The notes beneath the pieces are model-generated. The model was not told where the DNA came from, searched no databases, and worked only from the letters and a program-made list of their open reading frames with translations. A stretch of 64,000 bases of DNA. Source: Betaproteobacteria bacterium (lineage in GTDB: Bacteria; Pseudomonadota; Gammaproteobacteria; Burkholderiales; Casimicrobiaceae). A program made the position numbers and the translations under genes. Positions 36,980 through 46,508 of this stretch are shown piece after piece. Every line of letters starts with the position of its first letter. The first letter of the stretch is position 1. The stretch spans positions 1-64,000 of the forward strand of contig JACPUX010000003.1 in the NCBI GenBank assembly GCA_016192065.1, written 5' to 3'.

Positions 36980-39175
36980 ATGAGTGTGGCGGCCAGCAAG
37001 ACTGTGAGCGCCACGGTCGATCTGCGCATTGCCGGTATGACCTGTGCCGCTTGCGCCGCGCGCATCGAAAAGGTTCTCAACCGCAGCGAGGGCGTGAGTG
37101 CGGCCGTGAACCTCGCCACGGAAACCGCGCACGTGCAGTTCGACCCGGCCCGAAGCAATGTCGAGGCCATTGTTGGCATGATTCGGGACGCTGGTTACGG
37201 TGCTACGCCTGCGGCGGACGCCGCGGCGGCGCTCGCCGACTCAAGCTCCGGCAAGGAAGACACCACCCTCGCCGAGTTCTGGCTGGCCGCCTTGCTCACA
37301 CTGCCTTTGGTATTGCCCATGGCGGCCATGGCACTGGATCGGCACGACTGGATGTTGCCCGGCTGGTTGCAGTTCCTTCTGGCAACACCGGTGCAGTTCT
37401 GGGTTGGACGTCGCTTTTATCGGGGCTCTTGGTCAAGCCTGAAGGGCGGCAGCGCCAACATGGACGTGTTGGTCGCCCTGGGCACTTCGGTGGCCTATGG
37501 CTTCAGCCTCTACGTCTGGCTGGCGGACGCACCTGGCGGCCAGCTATATTTTGAAGCGAGTGCGGCCATCATCACCCTGGTGCTGTTGGGCAAGTTGCTC
37601 GAAGCCCGAGCGCGGGCGCGCACCGCCGAGGCACTCACCAGTCTCATGCGCCTGCAACCGGCGACGGTGCAGCGGGAACATGAGGGTCGGATCGAGGAGG
37701 TGTCGGTGGCCGTGGTGCGCCCCGGAGACCGCTACCTGGTTCGCGCCGGCGATGTGGTGCCGATCGACGGCCGGATCGAGGAAGGTAGTTCCAGCATCGA
37801 TGAATCCATGCTGACCGGTGAAAGCCTGCCGGTGGAAAAGAGCCCCGGCAGCACGGTCTTCGCCGGCACCCTCAACCAGGCCGGTAGCCTGCGCTGCGTG
37901 GCCACCGCGGTCGGCAGCCAAACGTTGCTGGCGGGGATCGTGCGGCTGGTGGCGACCGCACAGGGCTCCAAGGCCCCGGTGCAGCGCCTGGTCGATCAGG
38001 TCGCCGCGGTCTTCGTCCCGGTGGTGCTGGTCATCGCCTTGACGACCTGGGTGCTGACCTGGTGGCTGGGTGGTGATTTCATCGCCGGCGTGGTGCGTGG
38101 CGTTTCGGTGCTGGTCATCGCCTGCCCCTGCGCATTGGGTCTGGCCACACCGACCGCGCTGATGGTCGGAGTCGGACGCGGCGCCCAGGCCGGCATACTG
38201 ATTCGCAACGCCGCGGCGCTGGAACACGCGCAGCGAGTCGATGTGCTGGTGGTAGACAAGACCGGAACGCTTACCGAGGGTGCCCCCAAGGTGACCGGCA
38301 CCTATCCGCTGGGTGCAAGCGATGCAGCACAGCTTCTGGCACTTGTTGCTGGCCTGGAGCAGGGCACCGTACACCCGTTGGCCAAGGCAATTCTGGCCTA
38401 CGCCGAGCAGCGTGGCGTCGTGCCCTCGGCGGTCGAGGATCACCGCACCACCGCTGGCATGGGGGTCGCCGCGCGGCAGCAGGCGGACACCGTGCGCCTG
38501 GGTTCGCCGCGCTACCTCGCCGACCATGGTGTGAGCTTCGACAGCGCCCGGATCGAGGCGTGGCAAGACGCGGGGCAGACCGTCGTCGGGGTTTCGCGCA
38601 ATGGCGATCTTCTAGGTTGGCTGACCCTTGCCGACACCTTGCGTCCAGGAGTGCGGCCTGCGGTCGAGGCCCTGCAGCGCGCCGGTTCCCGCGTGGTCAT
38701 GTTGACCGGGGACCATGCTGCGACGGCTTCGGCCGTCGCTCGGGCGGCGGGTCTGACCGAATTCCAGGCGGGCTTGCTGCCTCAGGCCAAAGCCGAGGCG
38801 ATCAAAGCCTGGCAGGCACAGGGCTTGCGTGTCGGCATGGTGGGCGACGGCATCAACGATGCGCCGGCTCTGGCCCAGGCCGATGTGAGCTTTGCCATGG
38901 GCGCGGGTTCCGGCAGCGCCTTGGAGACCGCGGACGTGACCCTGCTGCGCAACGACCTGGGCAGCGTGATCGCGGCCATGAACCTGTCGCGCGCGACGGT
39001 TCGAAAAATTTGGCAGAATCTCTTCTTCGCCTTCATCTACAATGTCCTGGGTATTCCCCTCGCGGCCTTCGGCTGGCTCAGTCCGGGCCTGGCCGGCGGC
39101 GCGATGGCGATGAGTTCGGTGTCGGTCGTCACCAGTGCGCTGCTCCTCAAACGCTGGCGGCCGCCCAAGTTCTGA
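36980..39175 (+). CDS. copA: Cu+-exporting P-type ATPase
   Basis: A 731-residue P1B-1 ATPase. One N-terminal heavy-metal domain has GMTCAAC (Cys22, Cys25). The membrane metal site is CPC (Cys382, Cys384) in IACPCALGLATP; the phosphorylated Asp426 is in DKTGTLTEG; MLTGDHAAT and GDGINDAPALAQ complete the ATP-binding and hinge motifs. Eight membrane helices are expected. It moves Cu+ out of the cytoplasm. copZ follows 11 bases downstream. No CueR-type operator can be placed because the gene directly abuts lysS. Confidence 0.95.
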   Translation: MSVAASKTVSATVDLRIAGMTCAACAARIEKVLNRSEGVSAAVNLATETAHVQFDPARSNVEAIVGMIRDAGYGATPAADAAAALADSSSGKEDTTLAEFWLAALLTLPLVLPMAAMALDRHDWMLPGWLQFLLATPVQFWVGRRFYRGSWSSLKGGSANMDVLVALGTSVAYGFSLYVWLADAPGGQLYFEASAAIITLVLLGKLLEARARARTAEALTSLMRLQPATVQREHEGRIEEVSVAVVRPGDRYLVRAGDVVPIDGRIEEGSSSIDESMLTGESLPVEKSPGSTVFAGTLNQAGSLRCVATAVGSQTLLAGIVRLVATAQGSKAPVQRLVDQVAAVFVPVVLVIALTTWVLTWWLGGDFIAGVVRGVSVLVIACPCALGLATPTALMVGVGRGAQAGILIRNAAALEHAQRVDVLVVDKTGTLTEGAPKVTGTYPLGASDAAQLLALVAGLEQGTVHPLAKAILAYAEQRGVVPSAVEDHRTTAGMGVAARQQADTVRLGSPRYLADHGVSFDSARIEAWQDAGQTVVGVSRNGDLLGWLTLADTLRPGVRPAVEALQRAGSRVVMLTGDHAATASAVARAAGLTEFQAGLLPQAKAEAIKAWQAQGLRVGMVGDGINDAPALAQADVSFAMGAGSGSALETADVTLLRNDLGSVIAAMNLSRATVRKIWQNLFFAFIYNVLGIPLAAFGWLSPGLAGGAMAMSSVSVVTSALLLKRWRPPKF

Positions 39176-39186
39176 AAGGAACCATC

Positions 39187-39396
39187 ATGTTGCAGAAATT
39201 CGCGGTGCAAGGTATGACCTGCGGCGGTTGCGCCAGCAGCGTCACCCGTGTCATCAAGGCCCTGCCGGGAGTAAGTGAGGCGACGGTAACCCTATCGCCA
39301 GGAGGCGCCGAGGTCGAATACGATCCGGCCCAGGTATCGCCCGAGAGCATCGCCGCGGCGATCAGCCGGGCCGGTTTCGAGGCTCAGGCGGCCTGA
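39187..39396 (+). CDS. copZ: Copper chaperone (heavy-metal-associated domain)
   Basis: A 69-residue single HMA domain with GMTCGGCASSV (Cys12, Cys15), long enough for the beta-alpha-beta-beta-alpha-beta fold. It would bind Cu+ and hand it to CopA, encoded just upstream; a GAAAGGA ribosome site precedes the ATG. The length and position agree with CopZ. Confidence 0.92.
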   Translation: MLQKFAVQGMTCGGCASSVTRVIKALPGVSEATVTLSPGGAEVEYDPAQVSPESIAAAISRAGFEAQAA

Positions 39397-39593
39397 GGGC
39401 CTCGCTGCTCGGCTGGGGGACGCAGGGCACTGGCAGCATTCTGCGACCGGACCGCATCGTTCGCGCTCATCTCGGTGTAGGACTTCATCGGTGGTGCCAC
39501 CGAGTCCACAAGGATGTGCAGGACATCGTGACGGCAATGATAGTCACGCGCTGACGTGCACCGTTAGCAAGCATTCTAACTCGGAGGGCAAGA
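39397..39593. other. Intergenic region after copZ
   Basis: No gene is seen. A nested inverted repeat is present: CTCGGTG...CACCGAG around an inner CGGTGG-TG-CCACCG (about 39472-39507). It may end the copAZ transcript but lacks a T run. Confidence 0.3.
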
Positions 39594-39722
39594 ATGATTA
39601 TTCGTGCAGTAAAACTCGACGCCGTGCGGGCCACCGAAAAAAGTGTTCGCATCGGCCCGATTCGTCGCTCGCCGCGTGGTATGCCCCGGCCCCACGGTCG
39701 GGTGACGGTGCCACGGCCATGA
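39594..39722 (+). CDS. Possible 42-codon small ORF overlapping the DUF3616 gene
   Basis: An ATG at 39594 with a good ribosome site (CGGAGGGCAAGA) opens a 42-residue, arginine-rich frame (MIIRAVKLDAVRATEK...). It ends in a TGA sharing ATGA with the start of the next gene. The coupling makes it a candidate leader peptide or small protein; it has no family that I recognise and could be chance. Confidence 0.35.
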   Translation: MIIRAVKLDAVRATEKSVRIGPIRRSPRGMPRPHGRVTVPRP

Positions 39723-40642
39723 TCTCAGCGCCGACTGTGCGGTTCCTGCCCCTGAGCGGAGTCTATGAACCCTCGGCTATCCAGCAACTTGCTGACGGCC
39801 GCTTTCTGGTGGTGGAGGATGAAAAGCAGCACCCTTTCAGCCTGGTTTCCGTGGATGCCGCAGGGCGTACTAGCAGCACGACCTTGAGTCCGGGTTGGTT
39901 CGAAGGGGACCAAGCCATCTGGAAACTCGATGACCTGGAGGGCCTCGCGGTGGACCGCGCGGGCCATGTCTACGTGCTCACCTCGCATTCGCGCGACGGC
40001 GATGGCGACGAGAAGAAATCGCGCGACAGGTTGGCGCGCTTGCGCATTGAAGGCGAGCGGATCGTCGAGTCCGTCGTGGCCGGTGGATTGAAGCGGGCGT
40101 TGACAGCCGCGCACCCCTTGTTGGCAGCGGCGGCCGAGATTCGCGACGTCAAGAGCGACGGCGGACTGAACATCGAGGCGATTGACATCAGCCCAGATCA
40201 GCAGCGGCTGCTGATCGGTTTTCGCAGTCCTTTGCAGGACGGCCGGGCTATCATTGCCAGTGTCGACAACCCTGGGGCTATCTTCGACGCCGGCGCCTCA
40301 CCCAGTGTTTCGGCCACCTTGGAAACCTTGGACCTGGGCGGCAATGGCATTCGTGGCATGGCCTACATGCCTGCACTGAATGGCTACCTGATCATCGGCG
40401 GGCCGGCAGCGCGCCTGCGGGAGCACTTCGGACTTTGGTTTTGGAGCGGTGCACCGAGTGAGCCCGCGCGCCGCGTCGCGATTGACGGTCTGCCGGGTTT
40501 CGAACACGCCGAGGGAATCAGCCCGGCCATCATCGAGGGCACCCACATGGTCATCATCGTCAGCGATGACGGGGACCGGGCCAAAGGGCGTTGTGCCCAC
40601 TATGTACTGCTGCACGCGGCGCAGCTGCGCGTTGAGCCTTGA
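39719..40642 (+). CDS. DUF3616-like beta-propeller protein
   Basis: A 307-residue protein with repeated strand-rich blades: SAIQQLADGRFLVVEDE, a DDLEGLAVDRAGHVYVLTSH segment, DQQRLLIGFRSP and MAYMPALNGYLIIGGPA. I recall this pattern in DUF3616 proteins, whose function is unknown. No signal peptide is evident with the start at 39719; a longer frame extends upstream to 39491 but is not propeller-like. The gene sits alone between copZ and the iron-uptake genes, converging on fbpC. Confidence 0.7.
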   Translation: MISAPTVRFLPLSGVYEPSAIQQLADGRFLVVEDEKQHPFSLVSVDAAGRTSSTTLSPGWFEGDQAIWKLDDLEGLAVDRAGHVYVLTSHSRDGDGDEKKSRDRLARLRIEGERIVESVVAGGLKRALTAAHPLLAAAAEIRDVKSDGGLNIEAIDISPDQQRLLIGFRSPLQDGRAIIASVDNPGAIFDAGASPSVSATLETLDLGGNGIRGMAYMPALNGYLIIGGPAARLREHFGLWFWSGAPSEPARRVAIDGLPGFEHAEGISPAIIEGTHMVIIVSDDGDRAKGRCAHYVLLHAAQLRVEP

Positions 40643-40678
40643 CCTTAGGTTCGCTGGTCCGCGCGCGGGCTGTAGTAC

Positions 40679-41740
<1,062 letters not shown>

Positions 41741-41752
41741 ACGCGTGCAATC

Positions 41753-41771
41753 GATTACAATTCTCATTATG
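41753..41771. promoter_or_regulatory. Fur box between fbpC and fbpB
   Basis: Read on the minus strand, CATAATGAGAATTGTAATC matches 14 of 19 positions of the Fur consensus GATAATGATAATCATTATC. It lies 12 bases upstream of fbpC and 29 bases upstream of fbpB, so iron-loaded Fur could shut both divergent genes. Confidence 0.8.
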
Positions 41772-41800
41772 CTTGAGAGCGCGCCGCCACGCACCTATTC

Positions 41801-43471
41801 ATGATCGCCACCCCCGCTCCGCCCACTCGCGCCGATCGGCTGAGGATCAACCCCTGGTGGGGGTTCGCTCTGCTGATTGCCGGTTTTCTGGCGGTGCCCC
41901 TGCTCGGCGTGGGGGTCAACTTGTTCGCCGGTGGTACCGGCGATACCTGGGCGCATCTCTGGGCGACGGTGCTGCCGGAAATCCTGCTCAACACCCTCGG
42001 TCTATGCCTGGGGGTGGGTACCGGCGTGATCGTTTTCGGCGTTGGCACTGCTTGGCTCGTAACCATGCACACTTTTCCGGGGCGGCGTTTCTTCGAGTGG
42101 GCGCTGATCTTGCCCATGGCAGTACCCGCTTATGTCCTGGCCTATAGCTATACCGATCTATTGCAGTTCGTCGGGCCGGTGCAGAGCGCGCTGCGCGAAG
42201 CGACCGGCTGGAAGAAGGACGACTACTGGTTTCCCGATGTCCGCAGTCTCGGCGGCGCGATCCTGATGTTCACCGCCGTGCTCTACCCCTACGTCTATCT
42301 GCTGGCGCGCACCGCCTTCCTGGAGCGCGCCAGTGGCATGATCGAGGCGGCCCGTAGCCTCGGGCTGTCGGCGTGGAGTTCGTTCTTCCGGGTCTCGCTA
42401 CCGTTGGCGCGGCCGGGGATCGCGGCGGGAGCTGCCCTGGCCTTGATGGAAACCCTCGCCGACTATGGCACCGTCGCCTACTTTGGCGTGCCGACGTTCA
42501 CCACGGCAATCTACCGCACTTGGTTCGCGCTGGGCGATCGGGTGGCGGCCGCGCAGTTGTCCGCCGCGCTCCTGGGTTTTGTGGCCATGGTCCTACTGTT
42601 CGAGCAACTGAGCCGGGGGCGGGCGCGATTTCACGATACCACCGCGCGCAAGCGGGCGCATTTCGGTGCCCCGCTCGAACGCTGGCAAGCGCTTGGCGCC
42701 GCTCTGGTCTGCGCGGTACCGCTCATGCTGGGTTTTGTGCTGCCTGGCGGGCTATTGCTGCGTATGGCCATGACTGAAGGCGACGCGCAATTTGGTCTGC
42801 GCTTTCTGGAACTGGCGCGCAACAGCTTCAGCCTCGCCGCGCTTTGTGCGCTGCTCGGCGTGGGCCTGGCAGTGGTCTTGGCTTACGCCGCCCGCCTCAC
42901 CCCAGGCCTAGGTCCGCGCCTGGTCAACCGTCTGGTCGGCTTGGGGTATGCCGTGCCGGGATCGGTGATTGCGGTCGGCGTACTGATTCCGGTCACCCGG
43001 CTGGACAACTGGCTGGCGGCGCAAGTCACCGCCTGGACCGGCACCAACCCCGGTCTCATGCTCACTGGGGGCATCGCCGCTCTGGTGTTCGCCTATCTGG
43101 TGCGCTTTTTGGCGATCGCCCTACAGACGGTCGAAGCGCGTCTGTCCAAGATCACACCCAGCATGGATGACGCTGCGCGGTCCTTGGGGGCGGGCCAAGG
43201 CGAAACGCTGCGGCGCGTACACTTGCCGATCCTGCGCGGCAGCTTATTGACCGCAGGTTTGCTGGTATTCGTGGATGTGATGAAAGAGTTGCCGGCGACC
43301 CTGGTGATGCGGCCGTTCAATTTCGATACCCTGGCCACCCAGGCCTATACCTTGGCTTCCGACGAGCGCCTCGCGGAGGCGTCCACCGCAGCCTTGGCGA
43401 TCGTCGCCGTGGGCATCCTGCCGCTGATCGCCATCACCCGGCAAATCACCCGGCAGGCGACTCGCGGCTGA
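41801..43471 (+). CDS. fbpB: Fe3+ ABC transporter permease
   Basis: A 556-residue permease with two homologous halves of about six membrane helices each, and two EAA-like loops contacting the ATPase (EAARSLGLSAWSSFFRVSLP and DAARSLGAGQGETLRRVHLP). It moves ferric iron from the binding protein FbpA into the cytoplasm. Length fits the FbpB/SfuB group. It is transcribed away from fbpC and toward fbpA, instead of the usual fbpABC operon. Confidence 0.94.
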   Translation: MIATPAPPTRADRLRINPWWGFALLIAGFLAVPLLGVGVNLFAGGTGDTWAHLWATVLPEILLNTLGLCLGVGTGVIVFGVGTAWLVTMHTFPGRRFFEWALILPMAVPAYVLAYSYTDLLQFVGPVQSALREATGWKKDDYWFPDVRSLGGAILMFTAVLYPYVYLLARTAFLERASGMIEAARSLGLSAWSSFFRVSLPLARPGIAAGAALALMETLADYGTVAYFGVPTFTTAIYRTWFALGDRVAAAQLSAALLGFVAMVLLFEQLSRGRARFHDTTARKRAHFGAPLERWQALGAALVCAVPLMLGFVLPGGLLLRMAMTEGDAQFGLRFLELARNSFSLAALCALLGVGLAVVLAYAARLTPGLGPRLVNRLVGLGYAVPGSVIAVGVLIPVTRLDNWLAAQVTAWTGTNPGLMLTGGIAALVFAYLVRFLAIALQTVEARLSKITPSMDDAARSLGAGQGETLRRVHLPILRGSLLTAGLLVFVDVMKELPATLVMRPFNFDTLATQAYTLASDERLAEASTAALAIVAVGILPLIAITRQITRQATRG

Positions 43472-43524
43472 GCGCGTCCGGTTCTGCGTCGCGACTATTG
43501 CCGCGCCGCGCGGGCAGGGCCTGC

Positions 43525-43719
43525 TTAACCCCAGCCCACGGTCCAATGCTTGCGTTGCAGGTAGCGCCAGACCTCGTGATAGGGTTTGCCGATCATCCAG
43601 CGCAAGACCGGTCCGGCATCGATGCAGGTCCACTTCGAGCCACGCTTGCGCCATTGCGCGCGGTCGATAAAGGTGGGTGCGGTGACCGTCATGACCTTTG
43701 CGTTCGCCATCGTCGCCAT
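43525..43719 (-). CDS. Small protein of unknown function downstream of fbpA
   Basis: A 64-residue basic, tryptophan-rich product (five Trp; ending KHWTVGWG) with the segment APTFIDRAQWRKRGSKWTC. A GGGAG ribosome site sits 6 bases before the ATG, supporting a real gene. It lies 129 bases after fbpA on the same strand and could be co-transcribed. No family is recognised; a role in iron handling is only a guess by location. Confidence 0.55.
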   Translation of the reverse strand: MATMANAKVMTVTAPTFIDRAQWRKRGSKWTCIDAGPVLRWMIGKPYHEVWRYLQRKHWTVGWG

Positions 43720-43848
43720 GTCGAGCTCCCAGGAGGTACTCGTAGGTCTATTAACGGCATGATCGCGCGCGGCTTGAACAGGACTGGCCGAGGTGGGCTG
43801 GTTTGGCGCGGGAGTCGTGGCCTTTCAAGCGCGCATCGGAGTGGTGAC

Positions 43849-44865
43849 TTAGCGCCAGCCGGCGCGGTCGAACGCCTTCTGCGCCGTGGCAATGTTCTTC
43901 CCCAGGTCGCCGACATTCATAGCGTCGGCCTTGAAGCTACCCATTGCCTCCAGGGCAGGGTTGCGCACCGCCGCGCTTTTTGCCACCGGCCACTCGTTGT
44001 TGCCGTTGGCGAAATAGACTTGTGCCTCGTCGCTGGCGAGATATTCGAGGAATTTCACCGCGGCGTCTCGGTTCGGGGCGGTCTTGAGCATGCCGCCGCC
44101 GGAGACGTTGATGTGCGTGCCGAAGCTCTTCTGATTGGGCCACACCACCGCCACTTGGGCCATGGTCTTCTGGTCCTCAGGCTTTGGCGAACGCATTAGC
44201 CGAGCGACGTAATAGGTGTTGGAAATAGTCACGCCACACTCCCCTGCGGCGACGGCCTTGATTTGGTCAGTATCGCCGCCCTTTGGTGCGCGGGCAAAGT
44301 TGGCCACCAGCCCACGGGCCCATTCTTCACTCCTGGCTTCGCCAAGGTGCGCAATCAGTGCCGAGCCTAGCGAGAGGTTGTAGGGGTGCGCACCCGAGCG
44401 CACGCAGACCTTGCCTTTGAGCTTCGGATTGGCAAGGTCTTGGTAGTCTTGCACTTCGGCGGCGGTGAGGCTCGTCTTGTTGTACACAATCACCCGCGCG
44501 CGGGTGGAAAAGGCAAACCAGTTGGTGGTGCGCAGGTTCGGCGGGATGCGTTCTTCCAGGATCTTCGAGCGCAACGGAGCAAATAGACCCAGCGCATCGG
44601 CCTGCGCCAGCCGTGCCGCGTCAACGGTGAGGAAAATGTCCGCAGGACTGTTGGCGCCTTCATTCTTGATGCGCTCCAGGAGTTCGTCTTCCTTGCCTTC
44701 GATACGGTTGATGCGAATGCCCGTTTGCTTGGTGAAATTAGCGTACAAGGCCTCGTCGGTCTGGTAGTGGCGGGCCGAATAGAGGTTAAGCACCGGCTCC
44801 GCGGCGCTGGTGGCACCAGCGCCGAGGCTCAGGGCGAACAGCACGGCGGGTAGGTTGGATTTCAT
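43849..44865 (-). CDS. fbpA: Periplasmic Fe3+-binding protein
   Basis: A 338-residue transferrin-like binding protein with a signal peptide (LPAVLFALSLGAGATSA). NLYSARHYQTDEALY at the start and NTYYVARL, with the paired tyrosines that ligand iron, are typical of FbpA/FutA. It delivers ferric iron to FbpB-FbpC. Unlike most systems it has its own transcription unit with a separate Fur box, and converges on fbpB. Confidence 0.95.
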   Translation of the reverse strand: MKSNLPAVLFALSLGAGATSAAEPVLNLYSARHYQTDEALYANFTKQTGIRINRIEGKEDELLERIKNEGANSPADIFLTVDAARLAQADALGLFAPLRSKILEERIPPNLRTTNWFAFSTRARVIVYNKTSLTAAEVQDYQDLANPKLKGKVCVRSGAHPYNLSLGSALIAHLGEARSEEWARGLVANFARAPKGGDTDQIKAVAAGECGVTISNTYYVARLMRSPKPEDQKTMAQVAVVWPNQKSFGTHINVSGGGMLKTAPNRDAAVKFLEYLASDEAQVYFANGNNEWPVAKSAAVRNPALEAMGSFKADAMNVGDLGKNIATAQKAFDRAGWR

Positions 44866-44923
44866 GGTGGATCCTCGTGATTGCGGGAAGAGTGATGCGG
44901 CATGTTAGCATTGTTTTTGATCA

Positions 44924-44942
44924 AATGCGAATCATTCGTATT
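44924..44942. promoter_or_regulatory. Fur box and promoter of fbpA
   Basis: AATGCGAATCATTCGTATT is a near-palindrome resembling the Fur site (core AATCATT). On the minus strand it overlaps TTCGCA, a candidate -35, followed after 18 bases by TGC-TAACAT as an extended -10. Binding would occlude the promoter. Confidence 0.75.
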
Positions 44943-45167
44943 GGCGTTGAGTCGGGACAATCGCTTCTCCGCCCAGCCTGATCCTCCGTGCTGTTCCCGG
45001 TCTCTTAAGCGCGGGACCGGCCACGCCCACGATGGCGAATTGCGCCCGGTGGCTTGCGCGGGTGCGCAGACCCGCTTCGCCTTGGCGTTGCCCCGCAGAG
45101 CCGGCAGGGCTCGGCCGAGCGATTTCGCGATTGACCGGCCTAAGCCAAATAGCGATAATTACGGGTT

Positions 45168-45244
45168 CGGGGTGTAGCGTAGCCTGGTAGCGCGCCTGGT
45201 TTGGGACCAGGATGTCGGGAGTTCAAATCTCTCCACCCCGACCA
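45168..45244 (+). tRNA. tRNA-Pro (anticodon TGG)
   Basis: A 77-base cloverleaf: acceptor CGGGGTG/CACCCCG, anticodon stem CCTGG/CCAGG with loop TTTGGGA, T arm GGAGTTCAAATCTCT region, and encoded ACCA. It reads CCN proline codons. Confidence 0.97.
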
Positions 45245-45274
45245 GAAATTCAAGTTTTCGTGTCGCCCGACCAA

Positions 45275-45351
45275 GCGCCCGTAGCTCAACCGGATAGAGC
45301 ACCAGCCTTCTAAGCTGGGGGTTACAGGTTCGATTCCTGTCGGGCGTGCCA
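45275..45351 (+). tRNA. tRNA-Arg (anticodon TCT)
   Basis: A 77-base cloverleaf: acceptor GCGCCCG/CGGGCGT (one G-U), anticodon stem CCAGC/GCTGG with loop CTTCTAA, T loop TTCGATT, and encoded GCCA. It reads AGA/AGG. Confidence 0.97.
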
Positions 45352-45394
45352 CTATGATGCATGGTGGTGCAGCGGGTTTTGGTTCAGTTCAATG

Positions 45395-45470
45395 GTGGCT
45401 GTAGCTCAGTTGGTAGAGTCCCGGATTGTGATTCCGGTTGTCGTGGGTTCGAGTCCCATCAGCCACCCCA
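45395..45470 (+). tRNA. tRNA-His (anticodon GTG)
   Basis: A 76-base cloverleaf: acceptor GTGGCTG/CAGCCAC, anticodon loop TTGTGAT, T arm GTGGGTTCGAGTCCCAT and encoded CCCA. The base before it (45394) is G, which would supply the extra G-1 of histidine tRNA opposite C73. Confidence 0.97.
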
Positions 45471-45513
45471 AGTCTTTCGTCGTCCGCAAGGCGTTTTTGC
45501 TGGTTTTGGACCC

Positions 45514-45542
45514 TTGCACCAGGGAGGGGTCCGTATTACAAT
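45514..45542 (+). promoter_or_regulatory. Promoter of rplM-rpsI
   Basis: TTGCAC (45514-45519) and TACAAT (45537-45542) with an exact 17-base spacer, about 40 bases before the rplM ATG. A strong sigma-70 match, fitting ribosomal protein expression. Confidence 0.75.
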
Positions 45543-45582
45543 CGCGGACTTTGCAGAATTCGTAATTGTGGAACGGATTTCG

Positions 45583-46011
45583 ATGAAAACCTATTCGGCC
45601 AGGCCCAAAGACATTACGCATGACTGGTTCGTCGTCGATGCAACCGACAAGGTGCTGGGGCGGCTCGCCAGCGCCATCGCGCATCGCCTGCGGGGCAAGC
45701 ACAAGGCGATTTATACGCCGCACATGGATACCGGTGATTTCATCATCGTCACCAATGTCGAGAAGCTTCGAGTTACCGGCAATAAGGCTGAAGACAAGCT
45801 CTATCATCGACACAGTGGCTTCCCCGGCGGTATTCACACCACCAATTTCACCAAGATGCAGGCGCGCTTTCCCAGCCGCGTGCTCGAAAAAGCGGTCAAG
45901 GGCATGCTCCCCAAGGGTCCCCTCGGCTACGCCATGTTGAAAAAGCTGAAGTGCTATCGCGGTGCTGAGCATCCGCACGTGGCGCAGCAGCCGAAAACCC
46001 TGGACATCTGA
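45583..46011 (+). CDS. rplM: 50S ribosomal protein L13
   Basis: A 142-residue protein with the family start [35 protein letters not shown], and [20 protein letters not shown]. It is an early-assembly protein of the large subunit. The ATG at 45583 is the conserved start; the frame upstream runs through tRNA-His and is not coding. It is paired with rpsI 8 bases downstream. Confidence 0.98.
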   Translation: MKTYSARPKDITHDWFVVDATDKVLGRLASAIAHRLRGKHKAIYTPHMDTGDFIIVTNVEKLRVTGNKAEDKLYHRHSGFPGGIHTTNFTKMQARFPSRVLEKAVKGMLPKGPLGYAMLKKLKCYRGAEHPHVAQQPKTLDI

Positions 46012-46019
46012 GAGTTCCC

Positions 46020-46412
46020 ATGATCGGCAACTACTACTACGGCACCGGCCGCCGCAAGAACTCCGTGGCGCGCGTTTTCCTGAAGAAGGGCACGGGCAAG
46101 ATCGTCATCAACGACCGTCCCCTGGACCAGTTTTTCGGCCGCGAGACTGGCCGCATGGTGGTGCTTCAGCCGCTGAAGCTTACCAACCATGAAGCGAGCT
46201 TCGACGTCATGGTCAATGTCGAGGGCGGCGGCGAATCGGGTCAGGCCGGTGCAGTGCGTCACGGCATCACGCGTGCGCTAATCGATTACGACGCGGCGCT
46301 CAAGCCCACGTTGTCGAGCGCTGGTTTCGTCACCCGCGACGCGCGCGAAGTTGAGCGCAAGAAGGTCGGTCTCCACAAGGCACGCCGGCGCAAGCAGTTC
46401 TCCAAGCGCTAA
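46020..46412 (+). CDS. rpsI: 30S ribosomal protein S9
   Basis: A 130-residue protein with [20 protein letters not shown] and the C-terminal [17 protein letters not shown], whose basic tail reaches the P-site tRNA. It is the second gene of the rplM operon and is followed by a strong terminator. Confidence 0.98.
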   Translation: MIGNYYYGTGRRKNSVARVFLKKGTGKIVINDRPLDQFFGRETGRMVVLQPLKLTNHEASFDVMVNVEGGGESGQAGAVRHGITRALIDYDAALKPTLSSAGFVTRDAREVERKKVGLHKARRRKQFSKR

Positions 46413-46425
46413 GCCGTTCTTTACT

Positions 46426-46455
46426 GCAAAAGGCCGCCTCTGGGCGGCCTTTTGC
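46426..46455 (+). terminator. Terminator of rplM-rpsI
   Basis: A 13-bp perfect stem GCAAAAGGCCGCC/GGCGGCCTTTTGC with loop TCTG, 14 bases after rpsI. The TTTT lies inside the right arm, and A residues mirror it on the left, so it may work in both directions. Confidence 0.88.
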
Positions 46456-46508
46456 TTTGGCTTGGAGCTGGAATGCTACAATCTTCAACTGCATGTGCTG
46501 GAGGTTCC

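Noticed and set aside
45361..45582. N-terminal extension of L13 reading through the tRNA-His gene
   Set aside because: The frame is open by chance across a tRNA; conserved L13 sequence and the start site begin at 45583.
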